Assembly: GCA_029261855.1 (NCBI GenBank)
Contig: JAJDAN010000089.1
Span: 420,015 to 484,014 of the forward strand
Direction of reading: 5' to 3'
From: Deltaproteobacteria bacterium
GTDB lineage: Bacteria; Myxococcota_A; UBA9160; UBA4427
Length of the DNA stretch: 64,000 bases
Part shown: in pieces, positions 32,439-40,948 of the stretch
Numbering within the stretch: position 1 is the stretch's first letter
Layout of the letters: every line of letters starts with the position of its first letter
Notes under the pieces: generated by a model
The model's input: the letters and a program-made list of their open reading frames with translations, nothing else
The model's database searches: none
What the model was told of the DNA's origin: nothing
Program-made: the position numbers and the translations under genes

Positions 32439-33896
32439 CTACTTGCCCGCGGCGTGGCGGCCGGCCCGACGGCCGAAGAAGGTGCCCTCGCCGATGCAGG
32501 TCCCGCTCGAGTAGCCGAGACCGTCCTGCGCAATGTTCGACGCGCAGCCCCCGGCCGCGTACAACCCCTCGATCACCGAGCCGTCCGCACGCAGCACCCG
32601 TGCATCGACGTCGACCCGCAGGCCACCGAGCGGGAAGCCCACGTAGTGGGCCTTGCCGAGTGACATGTCGAGCGCCGCGTAGGGCGGATGCGTGAGCGGC
32701 TTCAACCACTTCGCCGCCTTGTGGAAGGCCGGATCCTCGCCCTTCTCCGCGCCGGCGTTGTAGTCCGAAATGGTTTCCTGCAGGTTGCCGGCGGGTAGAC
32801 CCAGGTCGCGCTCCATGTCGGCGACATCGTCCCAGGCGTCCACCAGTTCCTGCCACTGGAAGAGCGGGCGTTCGAAGAAGGAGTCGTCGGCGATGAGATA
32901 GGCGACGCCATCGGGCTGGTCGGTGCAGCTGATGCTCGTCTTCGAATGGTACGAATCCTCGTTGATGAAGCGCTTGCCGTGCTTGTTGACCAGGATGCCG
33001 TAGATCAGTTGCTGCGGCGGATAGAACGGAGAAGTGAGCAGCGCGCCGTCCATGTGATCGCACACGCCACCGGCCGCCTCTCCCAGGAGGTGTCCGGCAC
33101 CGTCGTCGAAGGTGGAACCCTGCTTCTCGACGCGACTGTCCGCGAGCCGCGGGCAGCGCTCGTCGATGAGTTCCTGGTTCATGCCGAACTGACCCGCCGC
33201 GAGGACGACGGCGCTCCGCGCCCGGGCGCTGCGTTCGGCACCGTCCTGCTTGTAGACGACCCCGACGATGCGCTCGCCTTCTCGCACGAGGCGCAGTACC
33301 TGGGTGTCGTACTGCATGCGCACGCCTTCCTTCTGCGCACAAGCGACCAGCTTCTCGATCAGCTTGGCGCCACCGGCCTCCCCTTCCATGGCCACCTTGT
33401 GACCGCGGGGTGCCGCCTTCGCCTTCTCGTTGAAGGGCCAGGCCGCCTCGTTGCCCGATTCGATCAGGCATTCGGCGGTCATCTGCACGACGTTCTTCTC
33501 GCGGTGCCAGCTGTCTTCGAAGGGAACGCCGTGTGCGACGAGCCAGTCGAAGTGCGCGACGCTCTCGTCGCAGTAGAGACGGATCTTCGCCTCGTCGGGC
33601 TCCGGCGTGTTCAGGAGCAGGTACGTGTACATGTCCTCGACGTCGTCCTCGACGCCGACGGCCTTTTGGACACGGGTGCCACCGCCCATGTAGATGTGCC
33701 CTGCGGCGGACGCCGTGAGTCCACCCGGTCCACTTGCGCGTTCGAGGGCCAGCACTTCCGTGCCGGCCTCGGCGGCTTCGATGGCGGCGCAGCAGCCGGC
33801 GGACCCGATCCCGACGACGACGACGTCCGCCTTTTCGTCCCAGCTGCCGATCTCGTTCGCGTCGACGACGCCGTAATCGTTGCTGCGCTTGCTCAC
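32439..33896 (-). CDS. FAD-dependent oxidoreductase, 3-ketosteroid dehydrogenase / fumarate reductase-like
   Basis: The 485-residue flavoprotein has the FAD-binding fold VVVGIGSAGCCAAIEAAEAG (26-45) with LERASGPGGLT after it, a second cofactor segment near SAVVLAAGQFG, and the C-terminal LYAAGGCASNIAQDGLGYSSG typical of the FAD_binding_2 family. KstD and related desaturases of keto-steroids belong here, as do fumarate reductases. No signal peptide is present. The start is the GTG at 33896. With the P450, BVMO and HsaA-like genes it adds to a steroid-like theme, which is inference only. Confidence 0.82.
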   Translation of the reverse strand: MSKRSNDYGVVDANEIGSWDEKADVVVVGIGSAGCCAAIEAAEAGTEVLALERASGPGGLTASAAGHIYMGGGTRVQKAVGVEDDVEDMYTYLLLNTPEPDEAKIRLYCDESVAHFDWLVAHGVPFEDSWHREKNVVQMTAECLIESGNEAAWPFNEKAKAAPRGHKVAMEGEAGGAKLIEKLVACAQKEGVRMQYDTQVLRLVREGERIVGVVYKQDGAERSARARSAVVLAAGQFGMNQELIDERCPRLADSRVEKQGSTFDDGAGHLLGEAAGGVCDHMDGALLTSPFYPPQQLIYGILVNKHGKRFINEDSYHSKTSISCTDQPDGVAYLIADDSFFERPLFQWQELVDAWDDVADMERDLGLPAGNLQETISDYNAGAEKGEDPAFHKAAKWLKPLTHPPYAALDMSLGKAHYVGFPLGGLRVDVDARVLRADGSVIEGLYAAGGCASNIAQDGLGYSSGTCIGEGTFFGRRAGRHAAGK

Positions 33897-33995
33897 CTTG
33901 CACCCATCCTTGGACCCGACCCCGGGTTCACGCTGCGTTCGCGAGGACGGGGATTGTACTCGGCGACGGCCGAGGGGTGGACGGGTGAAAGCGGT

Positions 33996-34190
33996 TTAGT
34001 GGAGGCGGCCGCGCCAGGTCGAGGCGGCGTCGCGGATCGCGCCGCCGAGACTCGCGTGCGAGCGCTGGTTCGTACGGCGTCCCTTCTGGGAATCCTCGAC
34101 GACGTAGCGGCGCTTGGCGTCCTGGCGGACTCTGACAGTGCGCCCCTTGTCCCGGAGTCGCAGACCGAAGCTGAACGGTTTGATGGCCAT
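33996..34190 (-). CDS. Small basic hypothetical protein
   Basis: A 64-residue, Arg/Lys-rich protein (MAIKPFSFGLRLRDKGRTV, then DSQKGRRTNQRSHASLGG). I do not recognise it. It is supported by a strong ribosome site: AGGAAGGAG lies 8 bases before the ATG, the best Shine-Dalgarno in the window, and the segment before the start is AT-rich compared with its surroundings. The charge suggests binding to nucleic acid or ribosomes, but nothing more can be said. Confidence 0.55.
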   Translation of the reverse strand: MAIKPFSFGLRLRDKGRTVRVRQDAKRRYVVEDSQKGRRTNQRSHASLGGAIRDAASTWRGRLH

Positions 34191-34287
34191 TGGAATTCTC
34201 CTTCCTGATTGGAGTTCCCTGGATCGGCCTCGCCGGGAATTGCTTGAGTGTTTTCGGGCGAATCTGCGAAAAAGTGCGCATGCCCGA

Positions 34288-34311
34288 GCGGTGGGGCGGA
34301 AGACCCACCGC
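34288..34311. other. Stable hairpin between divergent genes
   Basis: GCGGTGGG and CCCACCGC form a perfect 8-bp stem around an 8-base loop, between the small basic gene and the APH-like gene. It could be a leader structure for the small gene or an operator. No T run follows. Confidence 0.35.
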
Positions 34312-34360
34312 CACGGCCGCGCGAGGGCTCTCTCGCGCCGTCATCCACCCGGATCGAGGC

Positions 34361-34372
34361 TAGAGTGGCCCG
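34361..34372 (+). promoter_or_regulatory. Putative leaderless -10 box of the APH-like gene
   Basis: TAGAGT lies exactly 6 bases before the ATG at 34373 with no ribosome binding site. Confidence 0.4.
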
Positions 34373-35383
34373 ATGGACCCGGAGCCTGCGAAGAGCACGG
34401 ACGCCTTGGAAGCGGGACTGCGTCGGGTCGTCGTCGCGCGCATCGACGGCGCCAACGACGTCACGAGCCCCCGCCGCCTTTCGGGAGGCGCCAGTCAGGA
34501 GACCTGGTCGTTCGACGCGCTGACCCCTGGAGGCCCGGTCCCGCTGATCCTTCGGCGCAGTCCTCCCAGCAAGCAACCCGCCCAGCTGCTGGGATCGGCG
34601 ATCGGGCTGGGCACGGAGGCGCGGCTGATCGAGCTCGCCGCCGAAGTGAAACTGCCCGTCCCCATCGTCCGCACCGTTCTGCTTCCCGAAGACGAGCTGG
34701 GCGAAGGCTTCGTGATGGAGCGCCTCGAAGGCGAGACCCTCGCCCGTCGCATCCTGCGTGACGAACAGTTCGCTGCCGTGCGACCGAAGCTCGCCCTGCA
34801 GTGCGGCGAGATCCTGGCCGGCATCCACGCCATTCCCCGCGAACGACTGCCCTCGCTTCCCACCCAGGACGCCCGGGGACAACTCGACCAGTACCGCGGC
34901 ATCTACGACCACTTCGATGACCCGCGACCCGTCTTCGAGCTGGCCTTCCGGTTCATCGAAGACCATCTGCCCGCAGCGCCGGACCTGACCCTGGTGCACG
35001 GCGACTTCCGCAACGGCAACCTCATGATCGACCCCGACGGCGTGCGCGGCGTGCTCGACTGGGAACTCGCCCACGTGGGTGACCCGATGGAGGATCTCGG
35101 CTGGATCTGCGTGAATTCCTGGCGCTTCGGGGGCGAGCTGCCCGTCGGTGGTTTCGGGACCCGCGAAGACCTGGCCAAGGGCTACGAGGCCGCGGGCGGG
35201 GCTCCGGTGGACCTCGAACGAGTTCGCTTCTGGGAGATCGTCGGCACGCTCAAGTGGGGGGTCATCTGCACCATGATGCTCTCGGCCTTTCGTCACGGAG
35301 GCGATCGTTCCGTCGAGCGCGCGGCCATTGGACGCCGCGCATCCGAGACCGAGATCGACCTGCTCGAGCTGATCGCACCGTGA
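34373..35383 (+). CDS. Phosphotransferase family protein (APH-like, ACAD10/11 type)
   Basis: The 336-residue protein has the kinase fold marks RRLSGGASQETWSF near the N terminus, the catalytic loop LVHGDFRNGNLMI near residue 205 and GVLDWELAHVGDPMEDLGW. This last pattern is typical of the APH-like domain in ACAD10/ACAD11, which in animals phosphorylates 4-hydroxyacyl-CoAs so that they can enter beta-oxidation. Its neighbours DUF6285 and a crotonase, in one operon with 7-base and 4-base gaps, support a CoA-ester role here too. Confidence 0.88.
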   Translation: MDPEPAKSTDALEAGLRRVVVARIDGANDVTSPRRLSGGASQETWSFDALTPGGPVPLILRRSPPSKQPAQLLGSAIGLGTEARLIELAAEVKLPVPIVRTVLLPEDELGEGFVMERLEGETLARRILRDEQFAAVRPKLALQCGEILAGIHAIPRERLPSLPTQDARGQLDQYRGIYDHFDDPRPVFELAFRFIEDHLPAAPDLTLVHGDFRNGNLMIDPDGVRGVLDWELAHVGDPMEDLGWICVNSWRFGGELPVGGFGTREDLAKGYEAAGGAPVDLERVRFWEIVGTLKWGVICTMMLSAFRHGGDRSVERAAIGRRASETEIDLLELIAP

Positions 35384-35390
35384 GGAAACC

Positions 35391-35777
35391 ATGTACGACC
35401 CGCCGAACCTGACCGAGCTGGTGACCGCCGTGCGCGAGTTCCTGGAAGACCAGGCGTTGCCCCAGCTCGAAGGGCGGACCGCGTTTCATGCGCGCGTCGC
35501 CGCGAACGCGTTGGCCATCGTCGAACGTCAGCTTGCGCTGGGGCCCGAGGCCGAGGCCGCCGAGCGCACGCGGCTTTGCGACCTGCTGGGGCGAACGGAC
35601 CGGGACGCAGACCTCGAGAGCCTCACGCGCGACCTGTGCAGGCGCATCCGGGACGGCGAGCTCGGAATCGATTCTCCCGGCCTGACGGAACACCTGCGTC
35701 TCACCACCCTCGACAAGCTGGCGGTCGACCAGCCTCGCTACTCGGGCTATCGGCGCGCTACCCATTCAAGGAGCTGA
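35391..35777 (+). CDS. DUF6285 domain-containing protein
   Basis: The 128-residue protein begins MYDPPNLTELVTAVREFLED and continues with GRTAFHARVAANALAIVERQL, as in DUF6285 proteins. These are found beside APH-like kinases and acyl-CoA dehydrogenases in many actinobacteria and proteobacteria. It is an all-helical soluble protein and may be a small subunit or regulator of the kinase. The fixed neighbourhood is the main clue; function is not known. GAGGAAACC precedes the ATG. Confidence 0.82.
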   Translation: MYDPPNLTELVTAVREFLEDQALPQLEGRTAFHARVAANALAIVERQLALGPEAEAAERTRLCDLLGRTDRDADLESLTRDLCRRIRDGELGIDSPGLTEHLRLTTLDKLAVDQPRYSGYRRATHSRS

Positions 35778-35781
35778 CCCG

Positions 35782-36606
35782 ATGGACCCCGTGGTACTCG
35801 TCGACGACCCCGCCCCGCAAGTACGGCGCGTCACCCTGAACCGGCCGGAAAAGCGCAACGCCCTGAATCACGATCTGCGCGGCGCCATCCTCGACGCCCT
35901 GCGCGCGGCCGACGCCGATGACGACGTCCGGACGATGATCGTCCGGGGTGCCGGCAAGTGCTTCTCGGCAGGCTACGAGCTGGGCGGCGGCAACGAAGGT
36001 CAGGAGTTCCCCTGGTACACGCCGGGCGGCGACGGGCACTGGCCGCGCCACGTGACCCAGGGATGGATGAGCATCTGGGAGCTGTCGAAGCCGGTCATCG
36101 CCCAGGTTCACGGTTACTGCCTGGCAGGCGGAAGCGAGCTCGCCACCTGCTGTGACCTCGTCTACATGGCCGACGACGCACAGATGGGATATCCGGCGGT
36201 TCGCTTTGGCGTCCCCGACAACCACTTCCACGCCTGGTTCGTCGGCATGCGCAAGGCGATGGAGATGATGGTCACCGGCGACTCGATCTCCGGCGTCGAA
36301 GCCGCGCGCCTCGGGTGGGCGAACGAGTCGGTTCCCGTCGATGAGCTCGAAGCCAAGGTGCTCGACGTCGCAGAGCGCATCACCAAGATGCCCCCGGACC
36401 TCGTCCAGCTCAACAAGCGAGCCGTCCATCGCCAGATGGAGATCATGGGCTTGCACACGGGCATCCGCGCCGGTTCGGAGCTGTGTGCACTCGGCACGCA
36501 CCAGAAGAGCATGCACGAGTTCATGAAGAAGATGCAGGAAAAGGGCCTGACCGCGGCGCTGCAGGAACGTGACAAGCCCTTCGGCGACTACCGGACGAAG
36601 GAGTAG
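35782..36606 (+). CDS. Enoyl-CoA hydratase/isomerase-family protein
   Basis: The 274-residue crotonase has RRVTLNRPEKRNALN, the oxyanion segment GKCFSAGYELGGG near residue 60, and HGYCLAGGSELATCCD with the first catalytic-type glutamate. The second glutamate position is changed (PAVRFG), so it may be an isomerase, hydrolase or other crotonase-fold enzyme. It ends KPFGDYRTKE, as does its longer paralogue at 15946 before the repeat tail. It is the third gene of the APH-DUF6285-crotonase operon. Confidence 0.88.
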   Translation: MDPVVLVDDPAPQVRRVTLNRPEKRNALNHDLRGAILDALRAADADDDVRTMIVRGAGKCFSAGYELGGGNEGQEFPWYTPGGDGHWPRHVTQGWMSIWELSKPVIAQVHGYCLAGGSELATCCDLVYMADDAQMGYPAVRFGVPDNHFHAWFVGMRKAMEMMVTGDSISGVEAARLGWANESVPVDELEAKVLDVAERITKMPPDLVQLNKRAVHRQMEIMGLHTGIRAGSELCALGTHQKSMHEFMKKMQEKGLTAALQERDKPFGDYRTKE

Positions 36607-36609
36607 CGC

Positions 36610-37581
36610 TCAGTCTCCGTCTGCTCCGTCCTTTCCGGAGGCCCCCACTGCCGCAGCGTCCTGCTCGTCGATCTCGACCCAGGTGTCGCCCGTGTAGCCA
36701 CAGGACTTCGGCGGGGAGGCGAGCATGATCTCCGCCGCGACGATCTGCCGCTCGTCCCGCACCGAATGCGTCTCGGCGTCGAGCAGCTGTTCGAGCATCG
36801 AGACTCCCTCGTCGAGACGTTCGCGCTGGTCGTCCGTCGAGCCCAGGCACAACAGCTGGGACGCGAGCTCGACGCGATAGTCCAGTCGCGCCGGGTGGAG
36901 CGCCAGCGCCGTCCGAGCGTGGCCGAGCGCGCGTTCCTTGTCCCCGCGCACGCCGATCAACCAGCGCATCCACATCCAGTCCGGCAGCACGCGATAGAAG
37001 ATGGCGCTGCCGTAGTGGAGGTTGCCCAGGGTCGAGTTGTCGTCCCCGTCGCGGTGCTTCGGGTTCAGGGCCAGGCCGCGGTCGAGCAGGTCGGCCATCT
37101 CCGACGCGTCGCGCATGCCCGCGATCACGCTGCGACTCGTGGCCACGCGCCCCATGGCGACGAATTTCCAGAGCATGCACTCCGCACAGTCCGCGTCGGC
37201 TTCGATCCCGCGCTCGGCCAAGGCCTGTGCCGCTTCGAAATGCACGACTCGCTCGGAGCCGGGGTCGACGGGCAGTACCTCGCCCGCGAACCAGCGGCAG
37301 CGCGCGGATCGCCAGAACGGCAGGCCGTCTCCGCTGGTCGCTTCGGCTGCGGCCGCGAAGCGCGCGGATGCCTCGAGGAAGCTCGCCTGGGCGGCGAGCG
37401 GATCCGTTTCCAGCAGCGAGAACGCCCGGCGCTCGATCGCGACCCCCTGGGCGAAGGCAGGCAGGTCCTCGACCGGCGCCGATGCGCGACCCGACGCCAG
37501 GGGCGAGACGGCGGTCACCGGATGCGGTCCAACGACGGACAGCATCAAGCCGAGCAACTGTGCGGCGGGCCGGAGTCTCAC
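36610..37581 (-). CDS. Secreted TPR-like helical protein
   Basis: The 323-residue protein has a signal peptide (LLGLMLSVVGPHPVTAVS) and then helical repeats such as SFLEASARFAAAAEAT and RALGHARTALALHPARLDYRVELA, which are degenerate TPR units. The segment DNSTLGNLHYGSAIFYRVLPD resembles the TatT/RMD-type helical proteins of the periplasm. It starts at a GTG (37581). It probably serves in protein contacts; no partner is evident. It is convergent with the crotonase operon. Confidence 0.6.
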   Translation of the reverse strand: MRLRPAAQLLGLMLSVVGPHPVTAVSPLASGRASAPVEDLPAFAQGVAIERRAFSLLETDPLAAQASFLEASARFAAAAEATSGDGLPFWRSARCRWFAGEVLPVDPGSERVVHFEAAQALAERGIEADADCAECMLWKFVAMGRVATSRSVIAGMRDASEMADLLDRGLALNPKHRDGDDNSTLGNLHYGSAIFYRVLPDWMWMRWLIGVRGDKERALGHARTALALHPARLDYRVELASQLLCLGSTDDQRERLDEGVSMLEQLLDAETHSVRDERQIVAAEIMLASPPKSCGYTGDTWVEIDEQDAAAVGASGKDGADGD

Positions 37582-37671
37582 CAGTCTGGAGTCCTATCGG
37601 GTTTCCCAGCGCCCTGTACCCTACCGCGACCCCGACCGCGACCGCGAACCGACTGAACGAAGGGAGCCCAA

Positions 37672-38451
37672 GTGGCACGACTGAGCCAGCTGAGCCGATC
37701 CATCGAAGGCAAGACCGCGCTGGTCACCGGCGCCGCGAGTGGCATGGGTCGCGCGACCGCCGAGCTGCTCGCGGACGAGGGCGCGCGCGTGGCCGTCACC
37801 GACATCGACGGATCGGGTGCCGAGGCCGTCGCCGCCGGCATCCGCGAGGCGGGCGGAGACGCCGCCGCCTGGGCGCTCGACGTGTCGGACCCGGCGGCGA
37901 TCGAGGCTGTGGTCGGCGAGCACGCCGAACGCTTCGGTGGGCTCGACGTGCTCGTCAACAACGCCGGTATCTCCATCGGCGCGACCATCGAATCCGACGG
38001 CTACGAGCAGAGCTGGCAGCGCGCCCTGGACGTGCTCCTCACTGCCCAGGCGCGCCTCGTCCGCTGCGCCCTACCCCACCTGAAGCGCAGCGGAGAAGGA
38101 CGCATCATCAACATCTCGTCGACCGAGGGCCTCGGAGCGACCCGCGGTACCGGCCCCTACACGGTGGCGAAGCACGGCGTCGTCGGGCTCACCCGAGCGC
38201 TGGCGATGGAGCTCGCCGAGTACGGGATCACGGTGAACTGCGTGTGCCCCGGACCGATCCTCACCGGGATGACATCCTCCATCCCGGAAGCCGCGCGCGA
38301 GAAGTTCGCTCGCCGCCGGGTACCCCTTCGCCGCTACGGAATCCCCGAAGAGGTTGCACACATGACTCTCAACCTGGCGCTGCCCGCGTCATCGTTCGTG
38401 ACGGGCACGGTCATTCCGGTCGACGGTGGCCTGACCATCCAGAACACCTGA
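37672..38451 (+). CDS. SDR family NAD(P)-dependent oxidoreductase
   Basis: The 259-residue protein is a classical SDR: cofactor loop TGAASGMG (19-26), NNAG (96-99), and the catalytic set Ser150, Tyr163 and Lys167 with normal spacing (YTVAK). The Asp in TDIDGSG after the second strand favours NAD over NADP. GAAGGGAG precedes the GTG start. It stands alone between a TPR-like gene and an HTTM operon and could oxidise a 3-hydroxyacyl or alicyclic alcohol; the substrate is open. Confidence 0.9.
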   Translation: MARLSQLSRSIEGKTALVTGAASGMGRATAELLADEGARVAVTDIDGSGAEAVAAGIREAGGDAAAWALDVSDPAAIEAVVGEHAERFGGLDVLVNNAGISIGATIESDGYEQSWQRALDVLLTAQARLVRCALPHLKRSGEGRIINISSTEGLGATRGTGPYTVAKHGVVGLTRALAMELAEYGITVNCVCPGPILTGMTSSIPEAAREKFARRRVPLRRYGIPEEVAHMTLNLALPASSFVTGTVIPVDGGLTIQNT

Positions 38452-38487
38452 TTCCAGAACACCTGACCCCGGAACACCGGATTCCAG

Positions 38488-39438
38488 TCACGGGCCCGCC
38501 CCGACACGACGGAAGACCGCCTCGAGATGGCGGGCGGGGACGAACGCCAGCAGGCCCGGTGCCACCGCGAAGCCCCACCAGCCGACGTTCGTCAAGAGTT
38601 CGAGGCCGAAGTGCATCGCGAGCAGCGCGTACGCGAAGTACGCACCGACGCGCGGAAGCCACAAGCCCACCACAGCCGCTGGTTCGAGCGGGTACACGAT
38701 CCAGGTCGCGGCCTTCAGCAGCGGTTGAAAGGGCGCCCAATCGATGACGAGCTTGCTGTGCAAGGCCGTCGTGACCGCGGTGAAGATGGTGTGACCGGCG
38801 ATCCATCCGCTCGAATCGAGGCGCGAGATGCCGACCACGGAATACATCGCGCTGACGTGGACCTGCAGCAATCGCAGGGGCCAGGCCGGCGCGCGCCAGC
38901 TCGCGACCGCCGGAAGCTCACTGCCTTCGCGCTTGCGTTTCAGCCAGGCGTCCACCGAGCAGTAGTCCCCGGCTCGGGAAAGCAGGACGTAGGCCATGTA
39001 GGCCTGCATGAGAGCCGGCCAACCCCAATAGGCCAGGGGCAGGCGGAGCTTGTAGAAGTACAGGTGGATCGCCCAAACGATCCAGCCCGTCGTGCGGGTG
39101 CGGTAGCCCGCGGCGAAGCAGAGCGCGCAGGCGAGTGCCACCGCGTACAACAGCGAGAGCAGCAACGCATCCGGCGCAGGCCAACGCGCGCCCGCGGCGT
39201 CGTAGAGGCGTTGCAGCAGGGTCCCGCTGTCGACCAGTCGCTGGATGGCCTCTCCCCCCGCGAGGCCGTCGGCGCCGTAGAGCATCGCGGCATCGGGTGC
39301 CCGAACCGCGTAGCAGCCGAACAGCGCCAGGCCGAAGACGATGCGTCCGATCACCAGCGCGTGAACCGGCTGCTCGGCGAAGAGCCAGCGCTCGACGGCC
39401 CCCCAGGCCCGCCGGCCGGCCCCTGCTTCGCTCACCAT
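38488..39438 (-). CDS. HTTM domain membrane protein
   Basis: The 316-residue protein has about seven to eight membrane spans and begins with a lead to RIVFGLALFGCYAVR. The pattern LYFYKLRLPLAYWGWPALMQAYMAYVLL and SAMYSVVGISRLDSSGWIAG matches HTTM proteins, related to vitamin K-dependent gamma-glutamyl carboxylase. Bacterial HTTM proteins lack a settled role. The C-terminal epoxidase/carboxylase half is absent. Its start overlaps the preceding gene by 7 bases; the two likely form a complex. Confidence 0.8.
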   Translation of the reverse strand: MVSEAGAGRRAWGAVERWLFAEQPVHALVIGRIVFGLALFGCYAVRAPDAAMLYGADGLAGGEAIQRLVDSGTLLQRLYDAAGARWPAPDALLLSLLYAVALACALCFAAGYRTRTTGWIVWAIHLYFYKLRLPLAYWGWPALMQAYMAYVLLSRAGDYCSVDAWLKRKREGSELPAVASWRAPAWPLRLLQVHVSAMYSVVGISRLDSSGWIAGHTIFTAVTTALHSKLVIDWAPFQPLLKAATWIVYPLEPAAVVGLWLPRVGAYFAYALLAMHFGLELLTNVGWWGFAVAPGLLAFVPARHLEAVFRRVGAGP

Positions 39439-40061
39439 GGCGCGGTCCCCCAGCGCGCGAGCACCGCCTTGTCATTCGGATGCCACGCCACTTCGCCGAG
39501 CTGCTCCTGGGCACAGGCGTAATCGAAGTACAGACCGTTCCGGCGCAGCACGCTGGCGTCGTCGTAGTTCCGGTAGTACCAGATCCAGACCGCCTCGACT
39601 TCGCGCGGCGGCGGGTCTTCTTGCGCCGTCTGGCGACAGAACGCGCGCCCGATGCTCTCGAGGTACCCGGCCGACAGGCGCTTGCTCTCGACGTCCCCGT
39701 TTCGGAGCGTCCAGGCGCTCGACAACATGCGATGCGTCGCGCGGTCCACAGGCGGCAGGCGCGGGTGGAAGCCCATGACGCGGCACTCGCCATCCGGCGG
39801 GAAGAGAACGGCGGGTTCGCCCGAGGTGCCGCGCTCCCGCACGAAGAGACAGTACCCGTGCTGCTTCCACGGGGATGCGTCGGTCTGAAAGAGCGGCTGC
39901 CCGGCGCTGATCCCGAACAGCCGCAAGGTCGCAACCGAGAGGTCGTGGGCTGAATCGAGGAATCCCGGACGCGCAATCGCAGGCCAGGCCGCCAGGGCGA
40001 CCACCGCCATCCAGAGCAGCAAGGCGATCATGCCCGCGCGCCGCTTCCAGGTCCGCAGCAT
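39432..40061 (-). CDS. Hypothetical single-span protein, HTTM partner
   Basis: The 209-residue protein has one N-terminal span (AGMIALLLWMAVVALAAWPAIA) and an outside domain with WTLRNGDVESKRLSAGYLESIGRAFCR and EVEAVWIWYYRNYDDA. I do not recognise a named family, but the placement directly before HTTM, with overlap, is what one expects of a small partner subunit. The ATG at 40061 overlaps the thioesterase stop. A start at 40118 would place 19 basic residues before the span and is less likely. Confidence 0.65.
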   Translation of the reverse strand: MLRTWKRRAGMIALLLWMAVVALAAWPAIARPGFLDSAHDLSVATLRLFGISAGQPLFQTDASPWKQHGYCLFVRERGTSGEPAVLFPPDGECRVMGFHPRLPPVDRATHRMLSSAWTLRNGDVESKRLSAGYLESIGRAFCRQTAQEDPPPREVEAVWIWYYRNYDDASVLRRNGLYFDYACAQEQLGEVAWHPNDKAVLARWGTAPW

Positions 40062-40888
40062 CAAGGCTGGAGACCTTCCGCTTCGTCGGCGCGTACCAAC
40101 GCGGTTGCGACGGTGCACAGGCGATCCTCGTCTCCTGCGTCGAGCAGCTCGACGCGCACGAGCATCTCGTCCGCCTGCTGTCGCAGGACCCGCGCGAGCG
40201 CCCGCGCGGGTCCCACTCGAACGAGTCTCAGGTAGTTGATGGCCAGGTCGAGCACCCGCGCACGGTCACCCAGAGAGTCGCGACAACGGGACAGAGCCGA
40301 CCACTCGAGCATCGTGGCAGCCACACCGCCCTGCAGCGCGTTCAGGCTGTTACCCACGTAGGGGGTGATGGAAAGCTCGACGTCGCCGGGCGCGTTCTCA
40401 CGCACCGCCAGCACATCCCGCAGGTGCGCCGACAGGCGCGAGTCCGGGAGACCGAAGTCCGTGCGCGCCTCCGCGCTCCCCACTCCCATCCGTTGGGCGC
40501 CCGGACGCCCGGGCAGCACCGCGAAGGTCACGGTCGAGAGCCCGACCGGCTCGTCGCCCACGCGCAGGTCCACCTCGATCACCGCTGTCGATCGCGTGCG
40601 GCGAAGCAACGAAGGGGTCGCGACGACGACACCCTCGGTCACCGGACGGGTCACGTGCAGGACGAGGTCCGAGGTCGCCACCCAGTCCGGCGTCACCGCG
40701 CGGATGGCGCCCTCACCCCCGGACATGTCGACGAGTGTCGCGATCACGCCCACATGCAGCGACCCGGAGGGCGCCAGCAGCTGCGGCGTGACTTCGAGGT
40801 GGCTGCGCGCACCCTTCGCGTCGCGCTCGGTCCAGAAGCGCAGATCTCGCAGCACGTGATCGTCGGGCGGATAGGCCGAAGCGGCCAT
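40061..40888 (-). CDS. Double hotdog acyl-CoA thioesterase-like protein
   Basis: The 275-residue protein contains two hotdog units. The first has APSGSLHVGVIATLVDMSGGEGA and LVLHVTRPVTEGVVVATPSLL; the second has GNSLNALQGGVAATMLEWSAL and VLDLAINYLRLVRVGPA. The PaaI-like helix and strand layout is clear in both. It likely hydrolyses acyl-CoA or aryl-CoA thioesters in the cytoplasm. It is the first gene of an operon with the HTTM pair, an odd combination. GAGGTG precedes the start. Confidence 0.75.
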   Translation of the reverse strand: MAASAYPPDDHVLRDLRFWTERDAKGARSHLEVTPQLLAPSGSLHVGVIATLVDMSGGEGAIRAVTPDWVATSDLVLHVTRPVTEGVVVATPSLLRRTRSTAVIEVDLRVGDEPVGLSTVTFAVLPGRPGAQRMGVGSAEARTDFGLPDSRLSAHLRDVLAVRENAPGDVELSITPYVGNSLNALQGGVAATMLEWSALSRCRDSLGDRARVLDLAINYLRLVRVGPARALARVLRQQADEMLVRVELLDAGDEDRLCTVATALVRADEAEGLQP

Positions 40889-40936
40889 GGCACGTTCACC
40901 TCGAGTTCCGGTCGCGGCCGGGTGTCGCCACTAGGT

Positions 40937-40948
40937 TATTGTCCTCGC
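40937..40948 (+). promoter_or_regulatory. Putative leaderless -10 box of the HsaA-like gene
   Basis: TATTGT lies exactly 6 bases before the ATG at 40949, with no ribosome binding site. Confidence 0.4.
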
